DNA from: Bacteroidales bacterium | Lineage (GTDB): Bacteria > Bacteroidota > Bacteroidia > Bacteroidales > F082 | Length of the DNA stretch: 64,000 nucleotides | Assembly (NCBI GenBank): GCA_017616735.1 | Contig: JAFZXP010000005.1 | Coordinates: 1-64,000 of the forward strand | Direction of reading: 5' to 3' | In this document: piece after piece, positions 34,565 to 44,314 of the stretch | How positions within the stretch are numbered: position 1 is the stretch's first letter | Layout of the letters: each line of letters starts with the position of its first letter | The notes under the pieces: generated by a model | What the model was told of the DNA's origin: nothing | Database searches by the model: none | The model's input: only the letters and a program-made list of their open reading frames with translations | Program-made: the position numbers and the translations under genes

Positions 34565-35062
34565 CTTCCGAATTATCTCGTCTATATCGACATCCTCACC
34601 TTTGACGGTGATGACCGACTGTTCGTATATCGGCAAACGTGAGTTATAATGGTTTACGACAAACTCGCGCAGCTCGTCGGCTGTCTTGCCAATCACCAGC
34701 GGGCGTTTACGCTTGGCTTGGGTGATGCGGTGATACGAAGTGATCGGGTTGACTTTCACAAAAACAGTGACGCCATTCTCATTCATCCACTGCATATTGT
34801 CGAAAAAACATGGCGTTCCGCCTCCTGTTGAAACCACCACATGGTGCATCTCACCCGTCTTTTTCAAAATATCCGATTCGAATTTACGGAAATAATCCTC
34901 ACCGTATTTATCGAAGAAATCCTGTACGCAAATATGATATTTCTCCTCGAACATATCATCGGTATCGAAAGCTTCATAACCCAAGCGAGCCGCCACCTTG
35001 CGCGAGATTGACGACTTCCCCGAGCACATATAACCGATAATATATATTCGGTCTGGAATCAT
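34547..35062 (-). CDS. aroK: Shikimate kinase
   Basis: The 171-residue P-loop kinase has Walker A GYMCSGKSS (residues 10-18), the shikimate-binding aspartate in FDTDDMFEE, VVSTGGGTPCF and the lid RKRPLV. It phosphorylates shikimate in aromatic amino acid synthesis, and aroE lies separately at 49 kb. Its ATG overlaps the yidC stop by one base (TAATG), so it is the downstream gene of a yidC-aroK operon. Its 3' end overlaps rlmD by 18 bp. Confidence 0.93.
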   Translation of the reverse strand: MIPDRIYIIGYMCSGKSSISRKVAARLGYEAFDTDDMFEEKYHICVQDFFDKYGEDYFRKFESDILKKTGEMHHVVVSTGGGTPCFFDNMQWMNENGVTVFVKVNPITSYHRITQAKRKRPLVIGKTADELREFVVNHYNSRLPIYEQSVITVKGEDVDIDEIIRKLTELE

Positions 35063-36996
35063 TATTTGCGGCGTTGCATCTGTTGCTGCTGTTTCTGCAT
35101 TTCCTCCAAACGTTTCTGGAATGCCGACTTCTTGACAGGTCTCTGCTTTGCCAGCTCGATTTTTTTGCGAAGCTTATCCTCGTCGGTGAACACTCTGAAC
35201 AGATACATCTGCAAGAAAGTAATGATGTTGACCAGCATGTAGTAATAGCTCAAACCGGCCGAATAGCTGTTGAACAATCCGAGGAACATAATCGGCATGA
35301 TGTACATCATAACCTTCATGCCTTTCATTCCCTGCTGTTGAGTGGCAGCCATCTGTTTGTTGTTGATGTAGGTATAAAGAATGGTGGTGACTGTCATCAA
35401 AAGGGTAAACAAACTGACGTGGTCGCCATAGAACGGGATGTTAAATCCGAGGTCGAGGACGCTGTCGTAGGTCGAGAGGTCGTCAGCCCAAAGGAATGGT
35501 TGCTGACGCAATTCAATACTCGATGGGAAGAAACGGAAGATAGCCCACAAGATAGGCAATTGCAGCAACATCGGCAAGCAACCTGATGTCGGGCTGGCTC
35601 CGGCCTTCTTGTAGAGATCCATCACAGCCTGCTGTTTCTTCATATTATCCTTTTCATCAGGGAATTTGGCGTTGATTTCGTCAATTTCAGGTTTCAGTAC
35701 ACGCATCTTAGCCGTTGACTGATATGATTTATATGCGAAAGGCATCAATGCCAGCTTGATGATGATGGTAAGCACCAAAATCACAATACCATAATTCCAG
35801 CCATAGCTGCCCAACCAGTCAAACACATTGACAACAATCAGTCTGTTGATCCAACCTACGAGTTTACCGCCCAGAGGAATCTGCTTGTCAAGATCAAGAT
35901 CGTATTTGTCCATAATCTTCAAGCTGTTCGGGCCGAAGTAGAACTGCATAGGCATGTGATTGTCGGCCTTGAAACCATCGAATGGCACGTCGACAGTGGC
36001 ATACATGGTCTTCAGATAGCGAGGATTGTTCTGTCGGATGTCGGTCTTCATGCCAAGCATGGCCGAGTTGAAGTAATCCTTTGAAATCAATGAATAGCTG
36101 AAGAAACGCTGTTTGAACGACAGCCATTTTATATTGTTGCGCACGTCTTTTTCGCCGTCTTTTTCACCTCCGCGGTCGCCGCTGAGCGATTCCACATCGC
36201 TGTTTGAGATTTTGTAGTAGACATTCGATCCGTTATAGCGGTCAACGGCCTTCTCCTGCTTCAGAATGTCGGCATACCAGTCGATGGTGACGAAATTGGT
36301 ACTCGAGCCGATAATATCGTGCATGTTGACAGTCTTGACATCGAAGTCAACCATGTATTCGTCCTTGAGCAATGTGTAGGTAAATTCAATATATTCACCT
36401 GGATTGATGACATCAGTGTTGTCGTCGGCAAATGCTCTGAAACTCAACGCCAAAGGTTTATCCTTTGCCACAAGCGTTGTCTCGCCGTCATATTCATAAC
36501 CGTCGACATAAGGTGTGAAATACAAATCGCTTGTGCTGATATATCTGTTGGATGCGAAGAACGACATCCCGAATCTGGTGGTATTCTCGTCAAACCCGAT
36601 CAACGGCAGAGAATCCCATGTCTTGTAATCTTTCAGTTCAACCGTCTTGACATAAGCGCCCTTCGACGAAACAGTCAGTCGCATGACATCGTTTTCCAAC
36701 ACAAATACCTTCTCCTCGCCTACCGCAGCCGAAGTGAAAGCTCCGTATTTGTCGCGTGTCACCGAAGCGGTTGCCGCTGCATTGCCACTGTTTTCGGTCC
36801 GAGCCAGCTCGGCCTGCTTCAACTCTTGTGCTATGCGTATGGAATCCTCCACATAACGCGCTCTTTGAGCCAAATATATTGAATCCTGAATATGTCTCTG
36901 ACGTGCAATCTCTTCCTTTGAAGGTGTAGCCCAAATTGTCCATCCCACTAATATTCCTATGATAAGGATGATTCCGATAACTGAATTTTTATTCAT
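35062..36996 (-). CDS. yidC: Membrane protein insertase YidC
   Basis: The 644-residue protein is a Gram-negative-type YidC. An N-terminal signal anchor (IIGILVGWTIWAT) is followed by a large periplasmic domain (about residues 60-370). The conserved membrane core follows, with helices in WNYGIVILVLTIIIKLALMP, GCLPMLLQLPILWAIF and FNSYSAGLSYYYMLVNIITF. The tail is basic and rich in Gln and Lys, ending MQRRK. It inserts and folds inner-membrane proteins with or without Sec. The TAACTTTG promoter lies 26 bp upstream. Confidence 0.96.
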   Translation of the reverse strand: MNKNSVIGIILIIGILVGWTIWATPSKEEIARQRHIQDSIYLAQRARYVEDSIRIAQELKQAELARTENSGNAAATASVTRDKYGAFTSAAVGEEKVFVLENDVMRLTVSSKGAYVKTVELKDYKTWDSLPLIGFDENTTRFGMSFFASNRYISTSDLYFTPYVDGYEYDGETTLVAKDKPLALSFRAFADDNTDVINPGEYIEFTYTLLKDEYMVDFDVKTVNMHDIIGSSTNFVTIDWYADILKQEKAVDRYNGSNVYYKISNSDVESLSGDRGGEKDGEKDVRNNIKWLSFKQRFFSYSLISKDYFNSAMLGMKTDIRQNNPRYLKTMYATVDVPFDGFKADNHMPMQFYFGPNSLKIMDKYDLDLDKQIPLGGKLVGWINRLIVVNVFDWLGSYGWNYGIVILVLTIIIKLALMPFAYKSYQSTAKMRVLKPEIDEINAKFPDEKDNMKKQQAVMDLYKKAGASPTSGCLPMLLQLPILWAIFRFFPSSIELRQQPFLWADDLSTYDSVLDLGFNIPFYGDHVSLFTLLMTVTTILYTYINNKQMAATQQQGMKGMKVMMYIMPIMFLGLFNSYSAGLSYYYMLVNIITFLQMYLFRVFTDEDKLRKKIELAKQRPVKKSAFQKRLEEMQKQQQQMQRRK

Positions 36997-37021
36997 ATTT
37001 TCTATTTAAAAAAAACGGTTG

Positions 37022-37029
37022 CAAAGTTA
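37022..37029 (-). promoter_or_regulatory. -7 box TAACTTTG before yidC
   Basis: This TAnnTTTG match on the minus strand is 25 bp before the yidC ATG, in the 86-bp gap after rpoD. Confidence 0.6.
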
Positions 37030-37082
37030 CAAAAAAAGATGATAACTCTGCAACCTTATTTAAAATTTATAGCTCTGCGGCA

Positions 37083-37949
37083 TCATTCATCCATAAAGAC
37101 GTTAAGAAGCCGCTTTTTTGAACGTGTCCTCAGTTTTTTAATCGCCTTGTCTTTCACCTGACGCACACGTTCGCGCGTCATATCCATCAGATAGCCGATT
37201 TCCTCAAGCGTATAGCTTTTGTTCGATCCTAATCCGAAATAGTAAATCAGCACCTGACGTTCCCTTTCGTTGAGCACCATAAGCGAGCGTTTGATTTCGG
37301 CCGATTCGGTTTCCGACATTATGGAACGGTCGGCATCGTCGTTATCCTCAGGCACCATGGTGTCGATAAACGTCATTTCGTCGTCGCTGGACACTGGAGC
37401 ATCCATCGAAACCTCCTTGGAATTCATCTTCAAGATATATTCCACCTTTTCAACAGGCATGTCGAGTTCGTCGGCTATCTCCTTCAAAGACGGTTTGCGC
37501 TGATACAGCTGTTCGAGCGACGATGCAGTTTTCTTAACCCGGCTCAGCAACCCCACCTGGTTGAGCGGCAAGCGCACCATGCGCGACTGCTCGGCCACTG
37601 CCTGCAGAATAGCCTGACGTATCCACCACACGGCGTATGAGATAAACTTGAAGCCCTTGGTTTCGTCGAAACGCTGAGCCGCCTTGATGAGGCCTACATT
37701 ACCCTCGTTGATCAGATCGGCAAGGCTTAATCCTTGATTCTGATACTGCTTGGCCACCGACACCACAAAGCGCAGGTTGGCACGCACCAGCCGGTCAAGT
37801 GCGATTTGGTCGCCCATCTTGATTTTCTGGGCAAGTTCCACCTCCTCTTCAGGCGATATCATTGGCTCCTTGGCTATGTCGGCCAAGTATTTGTCCAATG
37901 CGCCTTGCTCGCGGTTGGTGATTGATTTTGAAATTTTTAACTGTCTCAT
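37083..37949 (-). CDS. rpoD: Primary RNA polymerase sigma factor
   Basis: The 288-residue sigma-70 protein is the short form typical of Bacteroidota and lacks region 1.1. It has region 1.2 (DKYLADIAKEPMISPEEE), region 2 (DLINEGNVGLIKAAQRFD, FISYAVWWIRQAIL), region 3 and region 4 (TLEEIGYLMDMTRERVRQVK). It should direct recognition of the TAnnTTTG promoters found throughout this window. It lies 17 bp after degP on the same strand without a visible promoter in the gap, so it is probably cotranscribed with it. Confidence 0.97.
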   Translation of the reverse strand: MRQLKISKSITNREQGALDKYLADIAKEPMISPEEEVELAQKIKMGDQIALDRLVRANLRFVVSVAKQYQNQGLSLADLINEGNVGLIKAAQRFDETKGFKFISYAVWWIRQAILQAVAEQSRMVRLPLNQVGLLSRVKKTASSLEQLYQRKPSLKEIADELDMPVEKVEYILKMNSKEVSMDAPVSSDDEMTFIDTMVPEDNDDADRSIMSETESAEIKRSLMVLNERERQVLIYYFGLGSNKSYTLEEIGYLMDMTRERVRQVKDKAIKKLRTRSKKRLLNVFMDE

Positions 37950-37966
37950 AATCTTATTGTTTTGTT

Positions 37967-39316
37967 TTATCTGTCATAGAATTCAAAAATTGTCATGAAT
38001 TCGCTTGAAACATCGGTCATCTCAATACGAATCTTGCCGTTACGGCTGTTTTTCAACGCGGCGTTCAGTTCCTTTTCGCTGCTAACCTTCTGATTGTTAA
38101 CGACCAAAATGATATAATCGTTATTCAAACCCTTTCTCTTGAAAACGCCGTCTTTAACCTCGACAATTCTAAGTCCGTAATTGGTTTTGATAGCCTTTTT
38201 CATCTCCTGTGAAAGCGGTTCGAGCACCAATCCGAGCTGTTCGTTGTAAAATCTGTCGCCACCTTTAATGATACTTTCAGTGCCATGCATATTGGCTAAG
38301 GTGACATTGAAATCGCGTTCGTTTTCGCCTCTAAGCACTTTTACCACCACTTTGTCGCCCGGCCTGAACTGACCTATTGCACCGATGAGTTGTGTTCTTG
38401 TATCAACAGTTATATCATTGATACTCAATATAATATCTCCATTCTTAATACCGGCTTTCTGTGCTGCGCCACCTTCATAAACATCATCCACATACACTCC
38501 AGTCATCACATTGAGATTCTTTTGTTTTGCCAGTTCCTCGGTAATTTCAGCCGGAGCTATGCCGAGATATGCGCGCTGCAGCGAGCCGTAGAGCAAAAAG
38601 TCTTCAACAACTTTTTTAGCTATATTTGAAGGTATGGCAAACGAATAGCCTTCGTAACTGCCGGTGCGTGAAGCGATAGCCGCGTTGATTCCGATAAGGT
38701 CGCCACTGGTGTTGACCAAGGCGCCGCCACTGTTACCGGGGTTAACCGCCGCGTCGGTTTGGATGAACGACTCAATTGTGCCGGCACCCAAGATGTTGAT
38801 ATTACGGGCTTTGGCACTGACAATGCCTGCCGTGACAGTTGAAGTCAGGTTGAATGGATTACCTACAGCCAGCACCCACTCGCCAACCCGCACTTTGTCG
38901 GAATCGCCGAAAGTCAGATACTCCAAGTCTTGAGCGTCAACTTTTATCAAGGCGATATCAGTGGTCGGATCAGTACCGACAACTTCGGCTTCCCTCTTGT
39001 GCTTGTCGTTGAATGTAACCTCGATTTTTCTTGCTCCTTCCACAACGTGATTGTTGGTTACGATATAGCCGTCAGACGAGATAACCACGCCCGATCCGAA
39101 GCCTACTGACACATTGTCAGGCACTTGAATCCTATTGCCGTATATCTGTTCAAGAAACGAACCGAAGAAATCATAATAGGTATTGCTTGTAACAATTTCG
39201 GTACGAATGTGAACAACCGCGTTGACCGACTTCTCCGCTGCCACCGTAAAATCAACCTGGGCCTTGCCAACCAAAGCCACACACATAATCCAAATTAAAA
39301 ACAATGTCTTTTTCAT
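37967..39316 (-). CDS. degP: Periplasmic serine protease, DegP/HtrA family
   Basis: The 449-residue protein has a signal peptide (MKKTLFLIWIMCVALVGKAQ). The trypsin-like domain has the triad His90 (VTNNHVV), Asp120 (DPTTDIALIK) and Ser196 (NPGNSGGAL). Two PDZ domains follow (about residues 240-335 and 355-445). HtrA proteases degrade or refold damaged envelope proteins. The gene is divergent from dapF across a 137-bp region in which I see no clear TAnnTTTG box for degP, so another sigma factor may be involved. Confidence 0.96.
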   Translation of the reverse strand: MKKTLFLIWIMCVALVGKAQVDFTVAAEKSVNAVVHIRTEIVTSNTYYDFFGSFLEQIYGNRIQVPDNVSVGFGSGVVISSDGYIVTNNHVVEGARKIEVTFNDKHKREAEVVGTDPTTDIALIKVDAQDLEYLTFGDSDKVRVGEWVLAVGNPFNLTSTVTAGIVSAKARNINILGAGTIESFIQTDAAVNPGNSGGALVNTSGDLIGINAAIASRTGSYEGYSFAIPSNIAKKVVEDFLLYGSLQRAYLGIAPAEITEELAKQKNLNVMTGVYVDDVYEGGAAQKAGIKNGDIILSINDITVDTRTQLIGAIGQFRPGDKVVVKVLRGENERDFNVTLANMHGTESIIKGGDRFYNEQLGLVLEPLSQEMKKAIKTNYGLRIVEVKDGVFKRKGLNNDYIILVVNNQKVSSEKELNAALKNSRNGKIRIEMTDVSSEFMTIFEFYDR

Positions 39317-39453
39317 TTTAAATGTTTTTTTAAGTTTCTTGGTATATAAACGTCAAATTTTTAAAAATCTTATCTTTTTTTCAAAAATTTTTACTATTTT
39401 TACATCAAATTTCTTGCCAAACTTTTTCCGTGGCATATAAATTTTGAATTATT

Positions 39454-40260
39454 ATGCAAAACATTGATACTCAAAAAATTAAATTCAGCAAATATCATGG
39501 CGCGGGCAACGACTTTGTCATGATAAACGCCATTAAATCGCCCGTCAGTCTGACCGATGACGATGTTTTGCGTATATGCGACCGCCGCACCGGCGTTGGA
39601 GCCGACGGCTTGATTATGATATTGCCTTCAGCCGATTACAATTTCAGAATGAAATATTATAATTGCGATGGGCACGAGAGCACTTTTTGCGGCAACGGCG
39701 GACGATGCATAGCGGCCTTTGCCGTCGAGGAAGGCATAAGCTCGCAGGACATTGTATACGAAGCAATTGACGGCATACACAAGGCTTTGGTAACCAAGAA
39801 TTCCGACAACGAATACATGGTCTCGGTCACCATGCGCGACATAGAGAGTTTCGATCTTGACAGCAACCGCTTGCTGGTCAACACCGGCTCACCGCATTAT
39901 GTTACAAGAGTTGACGGGCTCAAAAGCTACGATGTCAGAAAACACGGCGCCGCCATCAGACACGACAAAAGCATTTCAACAGACGGAGTGAACGTCGACT
40001 TTATGGAGCTGATTGACGGGAAATATCACATCCGCACATTCGAGCGTGGCGTCGAAGACGAAACTTTGGCCTGCGGCACAGGAGTGACAGCTTCGGCAAT
40101 CGCCGCCTCACTATGGTTCGGCGGCGACAACATCGACATTCGCACCACCCTGGCCACACTCAACGTCCGCTTCAAACGCGATGGCAACGCATTCAGAAAC
40201 ATTGTATTATCAGGGCCAGCGACACATGTGTTCGACGGCGTTTATATTTTGGAGAAATAA
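39454..40260 (+). CDS. dapF: Diaminopimelate epimerase
   Basis: The 268-residue protein has both catalytic cysteines, Cys79 in TFCGNGGRC and Cys207 in ACGTGVTA. KYHGAGNDF at the start is diagnostic of DapF. It converts LL- to meso-diaminopimelate for lysine and peptidoglycan. It begins a tightly packed operon: its TAA stop overlaps the ATG of the acetyltransferase by one base, and mltG and a phosphohexomutase follow. Confidence 0.97.
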   Translation: MQNIDTQKIKFSKYHGAGNDFVMINAIKSPVSLTDDDVLRICDRRTGVGADGLIMILPSADYNFRMKYYNCDGHESTFCGNGGRCIAAFAVEEGISSQDIVYEAIDGIHKALVTKNSDNEYMVSVTMRDIESFDLDSNRLLVNTGSPHYVTRVDGLKSYDVRKHGAAIRHDKSISTDGVNVDFMELIDGKYHIRTFERGVEDETLACGTGVTASAIAASLWFGGDNIDIRTTLATLNVRFKRDGNAFRNIVLSGPATHVFDGVYILEK

Positions 40261-40784
40261 TGTTCATCAAAAACGATAACATAGCATTACGAGTAGCCGA
40301 GCCCTACGATGCCGACGCCATATACCGTTGGGAAAACGACATGCAAATCTGGCGGGTTAGCGAGACGACCGTGCCCTACTCCATGCATCAAATCGAGACG
40401 TTTCTGCTCAGCAACAACGACCTCAATTCCGAAAAGCAGTTGCGCTTGATCATTGAGAGGCTAAGCGACAAAACAGCGATTGGTTGCATCGACATTTACG
40501 ATTACGACAGCCACAATCTGAGGGCCGGCATCGGGATTCTTATCGACAAAGACCACCGTCGTCAAGGCTATGCTGCGCAGGCCATTGAGCTGCTTATGGA
40601 TTATTGCTTTAACACATTATTGCTCAATCAATTATACGTATATACCTTGGCCAGCAATATGGAAAGCATGCTGCTCTTCGAATCATTGGGATTTGAACGG
40701 TGCGGCGTTAGAAAGCAATGGTATAAAACTTCTGACGGTTTTATAGATCAGATTGAGTATCAATATATTAGTAAGAAACAATGA
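40260..40784 (+). CDS. GNAT family N-acetyltransferase
   Basis: The 174-residue protein is read from the ATG at 40260, where TAATG overlaps the dapF stop. A longer frame would run antisense-like through dapF. It has the RimJ/SpeG-type GNAT fold: LRVAEPYDADAIYRWEND at the start, the acetyl-CoA loop DHRRQGYAAQAIELL, and ASNMESMLLFESLGFERCG. The acceptor may be a polyamine or protein N-terminus, which cannot be settled here. Its TGA stop overlaps the mltG ATG (ATGA). Confidence 0.88.
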   Translation: MFIKNDNIALRVAEPYDADAIYRWENDMQIWRVSETTVPYSMHQIETFLLSNNDLNSEKQLRLIIERLSDKTAIGCIDIYDYDSHNLRAGIGILIDKDHRRQGYAAQAIELLMDYCFNTLLLNQLYVYTLASNMESMLLFESLGFERCGVRKQWYKTSDGFIDQIEYQYISKKQ

Positions 40785-41824
40785 CTGGCTACAAGTCGAC
40801 ATATAATAGAAAAAACAAAGGCAGACGGGTATTGCTGGGCATAATAGTAATAGCCGTTGCCATCACGGCCTTCATATTGATACGCGATTACATCTACGTC
40901 TCGATGTCGATTATCAAGACTACCGACGGCAAAGGCGTTTCGCTGTACATCCCCACCGGATCAGATTATCAGTATGTTAAGAACGAGATAGGCTCGCTTG
41001 GTGTTTTGAGAAGCAAAAGAGCTTTCAACTGGATGGCTGAACGCACGGGCTATCCCGACGACGTGCACCCGGGCCGCTATCTCCTTACCGACGGCATGAC
41101 CAACCAGGAGCTGATCAACATGTTGCGATACGGTCATCAGACACCGGTAAAAGTCGTGTTCAACAACATGCGCAATGTGGAATATCTGGCCAGCCGCATA
41201 AGCCGTCAGATAGAAGCCGACTCAACATCCATCATCAACGCCATCAAGGCTTGCGACACCATTGACGAAACCATTTTCATTCCAAACACATACGAGTTTT
41301 ATTGGAACACCGACGCACAGGGATTCCTTTGCAGGATGGCCTCGGAATACCGTCAGTTTTGGAACGAAAGCCGCAAGAAAAAAGCCAAGGACAAAAAGTT
41401 GAGCCCGCGCGAAGTCAGCATTCTGGCTTCAATCGTCGACAGAGAAACAGCCAAATCATCTGAGATGCCTGCAATAGCCGGAGTTTATCTCAACAGGTTA
41501 AAAATTCACTGGCCATTGCAAGCCGACCCCACTTTGATTTATGCCGCCGGCGACTACTCAATCAAGCGGGTGTTGAATGTCCACAAGAAAATCGATTCTC
41601 CATATAACACCTACAAATACGCGGGTTTGCCGCCTGGGCCAATCTGTATACCTTCGATAGCGGCCATCGACGCCGTTTTGAACGCCGAAAATCACAAGTA
41701 TTTTTATTTCTGCGCCAAAGACGACCTGTCGGGATACCACGTGTTTGCAAGGACTATGGAAGAGCATAACCGCAATGCGGCAAAATACAGAAAAGCGTTA
41801 AACAACAATAAGGTTTACAAATGA
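40781..41824 (+). CDS. mltG: Endolytic murein transglycosylase
   Basis: The 347-residue protein has one membrane anchor (about residues 17-36), a LysM-like subdomain and the YceG catalytic domain. The catalytic Glu222 lies in ASIVDRETAKSSEM, and PYNTYKYAGLPPGPI is the second family signature. MltG cleaves nascent peptidoglycan strands and sets their length. It overlaps its neighbours on both sides by 4 bp, in a cell-wall operon with dapF. Confidence 0.94.
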   Translation: MTGYKSTYNRKNKGRRVLLGIIVIAVAITAFILIRDYIYVSMSIIKTTDGKGVSLYIPTGSDYQYVKNEIGSLGVLRSKRAFNWMAERTGYPDDVHPGRYLLTDGMTNQELINMLRYGHQTPVKVVFNNMRNVEYLASRISRQIEADSTSIINAIKACDTIDETIFIPNTYEFYWNTDAQGFLCRMASEYRQFWNESRKKKAKDKKLSPREVSILASIVDRETAKSSEMPAIAGVYLNRLKIHWPLQADPTLIYAAGDYSIKRVLNVHKKIDSPYNTYKYAGLPPGPICIPSIAAIDAVLNAENHKYFYFCAKDDLSGYHVFARTMEEHNRNAAKYRKALNNNKVYK

Positions 41825-43170
41825 AAGCATTCAAAGCATACGACATCAGAGGAGTTTGGGGCACCGACCTCAACGAAGAAATCGCATATCGTATAGGATA
41901 TTTCCTTCCGGATGTGCTGCCAGCTAAAACATATCTTGTGGGTCGCGACATGCGCCTGTCGTCAGACACTGCATTTGCCCAGCTCACCAAGGGCTTGAAT
42001 GACCGCGGCGTCAATGTCGACAGTGTCGGGCTGTCCACCACCCCTTTGATTTATTGGACAACGGCAAAATTCGGATACGATGCCTCGGTTATGATAACCG
42101 CATCGCACAACCCGTCAAACCATAATGGCTTCAAAATCAGCGCTAAAAACGCCAAACCTGTTGGTTACGACACAGGCCTGAACAAACTGGAGGCTTTGGT
42201 CGCATCCGATGCCAAAGCAGCAGTTGCAGCCGTTAGAGGTACCACTAAGGAAATAAACGTTTATTCGCAATACATTGATTTTCAAAGTCAATTCCTTGGC
42301 GACATCAGCAATCTGAAGGTAGGTGTCGATTGCAGCAATGGCGCATCCAACCTGTTTGTCAAACAGCTTCTCGGCAACTCACCTTATTATATTAATGACA
42401 CTCTTGACGGACGATTTCCAGGCCACGAGCCCAATCCGCTTGAAGCCGAGAATCAGGAGCAAATCAAGGAGTTGGTGCTGAAACACAAATGCGATATAGG
42501 ACTGCTGTTCGACGGTGACGCCGACCGAATAACCTTTATTGACGAAAAAGGACAGTTCATCTCACCCGACCTGATCATAGCTTTCCTGGGCAATTATTTT
42601 CTGGGCGAGAAAAAGCAGAAAGGCATTGTGTTGCAAGACATCCGATCATCGAGAGCCATTCAGGAATATCTTGGCAAGCTGTACGGAGCCAAAGTCGAGA
42701 CTTGGCGAGTAGGTCGCGCTTACGCCGCTCTGAAACTCCGTGAGCTGGACGGTTGCTTCGGAGGCGAACTGGCCGGGCACTATTACTTCCGCGATTTCTA
42801 CTATTCCGATTCAGGATTGATGGCTGCTCTGTTGGTGTTGAGACTGCTGGCACAATTCAAGGCTCAAGGCAAATGCATGTCGCAAATCATCAAAGAAATA
42901 AGCGGTTATCACAACTCGGGCGAAATCAATTTCACAATTGAGAAGAAACAAGAAGCCATGGATGCCGTGCGTGATTACTTCCTAGGCATTGAAAAGCCTG
43001 AAAGATTCCTCGATTTCGACGGCTATCGCCTTGACTATCATGATTGGTGGCTCAACATCAGACCTTCGAACACCGAGCCTTATCTGAGGTTTTTGTGCGA
43101 AGCCAAGAATGAGAATAAACTGAAAGAAATTATCGAAACAGTAACAATGATAATTAAAAAATTCCAGTAG
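41821..43170 (+). CDS. Phosphomannomutase/phosphoglucomutase
   Basis: The 449-residue alpha-D-phosphohexomutase opens with KAYDIRGVWG. The phosphoserine loop is TASHNPSNHNGFK, the metal-binding loop is FDGDADRI, the sugar-binding loop is GELAGHYYF, and the phosphate-binding loop is RPSNTEPYLR. GELAGHYYF resembles the GEMSGH loop of PMM/PGM enzymes, which supply mannose-1-phosphate or glucose-1-phosphate for envelope glycans. The paralogue glmM lies at 45.6 kb. The start overlaps mltG by 4 bp. Confidence 0.92.
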   Translation: MKAFKAYDIRGVWGTDLNEEIAYRIGYFLPDVLPAKTYLVGRDMRLSSDTAFAQLTKGLNDRGVNVDSVGLSTTPLIYWTTAKFGYDASVMITASHNPSNHNGFKISAKNAKPVGYDTGLNKLEALVASDAKAAVAAVRGTTKEINVYSQYIDFQSQFLGDISNLKVGVDCSNGASNLFVKQLLGNSPYYINDTLDGRFPGHEPNPLEAENQEQIKELVLKHKCDIGLLFDGDADRITFIDEKGQFISPDLIIAFLGNYFLGEKKQKGIVLQDIRSSRAIQEYLGKLYGAKVETWRVGRAYAALKLRELDGCFGGELAGHYYFRDFYYSDSGLMAALLVLRLLAQFKAQGKCMSQIIKEISGYHNSGEINFTIEKKQEAMDAVRDYFLGIEKPERFLDFDGYRLDYHDWWLNIRPSNTEPYLRFLCEAKNENKLKEIIETVTMIIKKFQ

Positions 43171-43187
43171 TGACACGTCCACACGAG

Positions 43188-44108
43188 ATGAAAAGCCTTA
43201 TGAAAAAGTGGTTATTAACGGTATTGCTGATTCTCAGCGTGTTATCAGTGTCAGCGCAAGACACTTTAAGCGATAATGCACGTGTCAGAAGAAATGTAAA
43301 AATCGTTATCGGCACCGAAGCCGCCCTCTACGCCGCTTCGATGACAGGTCTGTATTTCGCTTGGTACGCCGATTATCCTCAGTCGAGTTTCCATTTTTAC
43401 GACGACAACGGCGAGTGGCTTCAGATGGACAAAATAGGTCATGGAGTCACCTCATATCTTGTCGGAACCGGAGGCTACGAACTGCTTAAGGCCGCCGGCC
43501 TTGATGAGAAACGCTCGATATGGTTCGGAGGCACTTTGGGGTTGGCATTCTTAACCACCATTGAGATTTTCGACGGTTTTTCATCAGGATGGGGCTTTTC
43601 GTGGGGTGACATGGCGGCCAACACATTGGGCTCAGGCTTATTCATCGGACAGCAGTTTCTGTGGCATGAGCAGCGAATCATTTTGAAATATTCGTTCCAC
43701 ACTACAGAGTTCCCTAATTACCGTCCCGATGTTCTCGGTTCAAACTTTTTGCAGCAGACAATTAAAGACTACAACGGCCAGACATACTGGGCTTCGTTCA
43801 ACCTTAAATCGCTGTTCATGAATCGCGAAAGCAAATTCCCGGCTTGGCTCAACGTGGCATTCGGCTATGGCGCCGACGGTATGACAGGCGGTTTTGAAAA
43901 CGCCACCGAGTATCATGGCAACCCCATCCCCACTTTCAACCGAATCAGACAATTTTATCTTTCTCTGGACGTTGATTTTACTAGAATTCCGACGAAAAGC
44001 AAGTTTTTAAAATACACGTTTAAGGTATTGAATATTTTCAAATTCCCATTCCCTGCCTTGGAATACAACACTGGCGACGAATGGGTATGGCATTGGTTAT
44101 ATTTTTAG
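43188..44108 (+). CDS. DUF2279 family periplasmic protein
   Basis: The ATG at 43188 gives MKSLMKKWLLTVLLILSVLS with a signal peptide cut near VSAQ. A GTG at 43170 and an ATG at 43200 are alternatives. The protein of 306 residues matches DUF2279 (YADYPQSSFHFYDDNGEW, then MDKIGHGVTSYLVG) with several hydrophobic helices. It probably resides in the envelope; its biochemical function is unknown. It follows the mutase gene by 17 bp and is the last gene before a repeat-rich gap. Confidence 0.82.
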   Translation: MKSLMKKWLLTVLLILSVLSVSAQDTLSDNARVRRNVKIVIGTEAALYAASMTGLYFAWYADYPQSSFHFYDDNGEWLQMDKIGHGVTSYLVGTGGYELLKAAGLDEKRSIWFGGTLGLAFLTTIEIFDGFSSGWGFSWGDMAANTLGSGLFIGQQFLWHEQRIILKYSFHTTEFPNYRPDVLGSNFLQQTIKDYNGQTYWASFNLKSLFMNRESKFPAWLNVAFGYGADGMTGGFENATEYHGNPIPTFNRIRQFYLSLDVDFTRIPTKSKFLKYTFKVLNIFKFPFPALEYNTGDEWVWHWLYF

Positions 44109-44152
44109 TTGAAAGTTAAAAGTTGAAAGTTAAAAGTTGAAAGTTAAAAGTT
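44108..44152. repeat. Heptamer array (GTTGAAA/GTTAAAA type)
   Basis: Six alternating 7-bp units start within the DUF2279 stop region and lead to palindromic copy D. Confidence 0.85.
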
Positions 44153-44174
44153 ATAAAGTATTGAAGTTTATGAA

Positions 44175-44256
44175 GACGAAAAACTATGCAAAGCAATCAC
44201 GAATGTGAGACCTCAAGGGCTCACCCCTGAAGTGATGCTTTGCATAGTTTGGAGTC
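44175..44256. repeat. 80-bp palindromic repeat, copy D
   Basis: It shares nearly the whole sequence with copy G. The left flank is a GTTGAAA/GTTAAAA array and the right flank GATGATTAAATG with two TATAGGT units. It lies between the DUF2279 and TPR lipoprotein genes. Confidence 0.88.
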
Positions 44257-44269
44257 GATGATTAAATGT

Positions 44270-44288
44270 TTATAGGTTATAGGTTATT
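44270..44288. repeat. Heptamer array (TATAGGT), two units
   Basis: It is the inverse complement of the AACCTAT array near copy B, with two units instead of four, after palindromic copy D. Confidence 0.8.
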
Positions 44289-44314
44289 GAAGTTTAATAG
44301 TTTAAAGTTTTAAT

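Noticed and set aside
44175..44256. Integron attC site
   Set aside because: The palindromes are of attC-like size but lack RYYYAAC/GTTRRRY core sites, and no integrase is present.
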